From assembly GCA_045531795.1 (NCBI GenBank), contig JAZSET010000026.1:1-15433 (forward strand): a stretch of DNA of 15,433 nt, in the 5' to 3' direction. Below, piece after piece: positions 14,869-15,433 of the stretch; position 1 is the stretch's first letter, and every line of letters begins with the position of its first letter. A program made the position numbers and the translations under genes. Under the pieces are notes generated by a model. The model was not told where the DNA came from. It ran no database searches and was given only the letters and a program-made list of their open reading frames with translations. The DNA comes from UBA4717 sp045531795 (GTDB lineage Bacteria > Bacillota > Clostridia > Oscillospirales > CAG-272).

Positions 14869-14897
14869 TTGATAAAAATGTTTTTCTGTGGTATAAT
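14869..14897 (+). promoter_or_regulatory. Promoter of the structured leader and stalk-protein gene
   Basis: TTGATA (14869-14874) and TATAAT (14892-14897) are exactly 17 bp apart. The expected start is 14904 or 14905, that is, at the first pair of the long closing helix of the RNA. No other promoter is visible between here and the ATG at 15129. Confidence 0.82.
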
Positions 14898-15058
14898 AAC
14901 CATGCTAAACATAACTAAATACTAATGAAGTGGGAGTATTTCTTTTATGGGGATACTATACCCTTTTTTTGCCATACTATTTTTAACTTTGTTAAAAACG
15001 CAAGTTCCACTAAATAGTGTGGTAAAAATCCTACTTCTATTTTAGTTATGTTTAGCGA

Positions 15059-15097
15059 CAATTGGAGTTTGCGTTTTTTGTGCGTCAACTCTAGTTG
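15059..15097 (+). promoter_or_regulatory. Predicted antiterminator helix
   Basis: CAATTGGAGTT (15059-15069) can pair over 11 bp with AACTCTAGTTG (15087-15097), which covers parts of both arms and the loop of the terminator. Its 5' strand overlaps the pseudoknot strand (15063-15073), so the pseudoknot and the antiterminator exclude each other. Confidence 0.55.
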
Positions 15098-15114
15098 ACG
15101 CACTTTTTATTTTT
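15080..15114 (+). terminator. Intrinsic terminator of the leader, directly before the stalk-gene RBS
   Basis: GTGCGTCAAC (15080-15089), the loop TCTA and GTTGACGCAC (15094-15103) form a perfect 10-bp stem followed by TTTTTATTTTT. The AGGAGG ribosome site begins at 15115, right after the U tract, so termination here would silence the following gene. Confidence 0.92.
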
Positions 15115-15128
15115 AGGAGGAGAATTAA

Positions 15129-15433
15129 ATGAAAAACAAAAAAATTAGTAGGTTAGTTGTATTTATTCTATGTATCCTTATATTATCTGCAATTGCATCT
15201 CATGTATATGCAAATGATTCTATTAGTGTATACTTAGACAACGAGGAAATACAGTTCGGATTAGAACCGCAGATAATCAACGGAAGAACTTTAGTCCCGA
15301 TGAGAGCTGTATTTGAAAAACTTGGTGCAACGGTTGAATGGATCAAGGAAACGCAAACAGTTATCTCAACTAAGGAAGATACAAAAATCGCTTTAACTAT
15401 CAACAGCGATACAATGTATGTAAATGATATTCC
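15129..15433 (+). CDS. Secreted stalk-domain (copper amine oxidase N-terminal domain) protein, 5' part
   Basis: The gene runs off the right edge; 101 codons are visible. A signal peptide (MKNKKISR, then a hydrophobic stretch, then HVYA) is probably cut after Ala28, so the product is exported. The mature part begins a copper-amine-oxidase-N domain (PF07833): YLDNEEIQF, the hallmark INGRTLVPMRAVFEKLGATV (51-70) and VEWIKETQTV. In clostridia this domain is a repeat module of surface or secreted proteins and does not imply amine oxidase activity. The function of the missing C-terminal part decides the real role. AGGAGGAG (15115-15122) lies 6 nt before the ATG. Transcription must pass the leader terminator, so expression is probably conditional. 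Confidence 0.88.
   Translation, partial: MKNKKISRLVVFILCILILSAIASHVYANDSISVYLDNEEIQFGLEPQIINGRTLVPMRAVFEKLGATVEWIKETQTVISTKEDTKIALTINSDTMYVNDI

Larger units (their letters stand above)
14904..15114 (+). ncRNA. Structured leader RNA (candidate riboswitch/attenuator), class not recognised
   Basis: Hand folding gives: P1, a perfect 16-bp helix (14904-14919 with 15041-15056); P2, 9 bp (14927-14935 with 15029-15037); P3, 7 bp with a 7-nt loop (14936-14942 with 14950-14956); P4, 8 bp (14972-14979 with 15015-15022); and P5, 8 bp stacked on P4 (14980-14987 with 14991-14998). P2, P3 and P4 each contain G-U pairs that would be A-C mismatches on the other strand, so the fold is built for the plus strand. 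The unpaired segment CGCAAGTTCCA (14999-15009) can form an 11-bp pseudoknot with TGGAGTTTGCG (15063-15073). A terminator (15080-15114) ends the element directly before the ribosome site of the next gene. A 6S-like RNA is an alternative, but the terminator-RBS arrangement favours a cis-regulator. Confidence 0.75.

Noticed and set aside
14949..14970. GGGG-ATACTATA-CCC followed by T7 as an early terminator in the leader
   Set aside because: Only three or four base pairs can form; too weak, and GGG is better used in P3.
14925..15017. A 30-codon ATG frame inside the structured RNA, rich in Phe and Tyr, as an attenuation leader peptide
   Set aside because: There is no ribosome site before it; the upstream bases are in P1. 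The Phe content follows from the U-rich strands, and its codons pass through several stems whose pairing explains the sequence better.
14904..15056. The 16-bp inverted repeats as ends of a MITE or small insertion element
   Set aside because: No target-site duplication flanks the 153-bp unit (left CAT, right GAC), the -10 box is placed exactly for transcription from its first base, and the inner stems contain G-U pairs suited to RNA only.

Overview
The window looks like chromosome from a low-GC Gram-positive anaerobe of class Clostridia (Firmicutes). The signs are AT-rich DNA, strong AGGAGG-type ribosome sites, TTG starts, textbook SigA promoters, lipoproteins with Cys lipoboxes, the clostridial ACT/DUF711 pair, an NfeD-stomatin pair and, at the right edge, a secreted protein with a copper-amine-oxidase-N ('stalk') domain. 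I see no phage, IS, CRISPR, rRNA or tRNA. The genus cannot be read from the sequence alone.

Layout. (1) Positions 1-2935, minus strand: the first codons and promoter of a gene leaving the left edge, then a threonine-aldolase-like PLP enzyme preceded by an acyl-CoA synthetase with a consensus promoter at 2976-3005. (2) Positions 3039-6846, minus strand: a complete three-gene sugar-type ABC importer (lipoprotein receptor, double ATPase, permease). It has a perfect TTGACA-17-TATAAT promoter, a terminator-like hairpin between receptor and ATPase, and an end terminator. (3) 6887-7351, minus strand: a NUDIX hydrolase. (4) 7446-8915, plus strand: an nfeD-stomatin operon whose promoter carries a 17-bp perfect palindrome at the expected transcription start. 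(5) 8982-10523, plus strand: asnS, with a leader of two abutting hairpins and no visible T-box. (6) 10532-12248, minus strand: an ACT-domain protein and a DUF711/PFL-like protein. (7) 12288-14657, plus strand: a two-TM protein, a small lipoprotein and alanine racemase, the last two overlapping by 11 bp. (8) 14869-15433, plus strand: a long structured leader RNA and the start of the stalk-domain protein gene.

The most notable element is the leader RNA at 14904-15114. A promoter places the start at or next to the first base of a perfect 16-bp helix. That helix encloses three or four further stems, several with G-U pairs that only work on the plus strand. A 16-nt segment predicted unpaired inside the fold can form an 11-bp pseudoknot with sequence just past the helix. 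That same downstream sequence can instead pair with the 5' arm and loop of a perfect intrinsic terminator sitting directly before the AGGAGG of the stalk-domain gene. This is the mutually exclusive wiring of a transcription-attenuating riboswitch or similar cis-regulator. I do not recognise it as a known class, though I could not search Rfam. Other points of interest are the palindromic operator before nfeD, the asnS leader hairpins, the asymmetric ATPase sites of the importer, and the uncharacterised two-gene prelude to alr.
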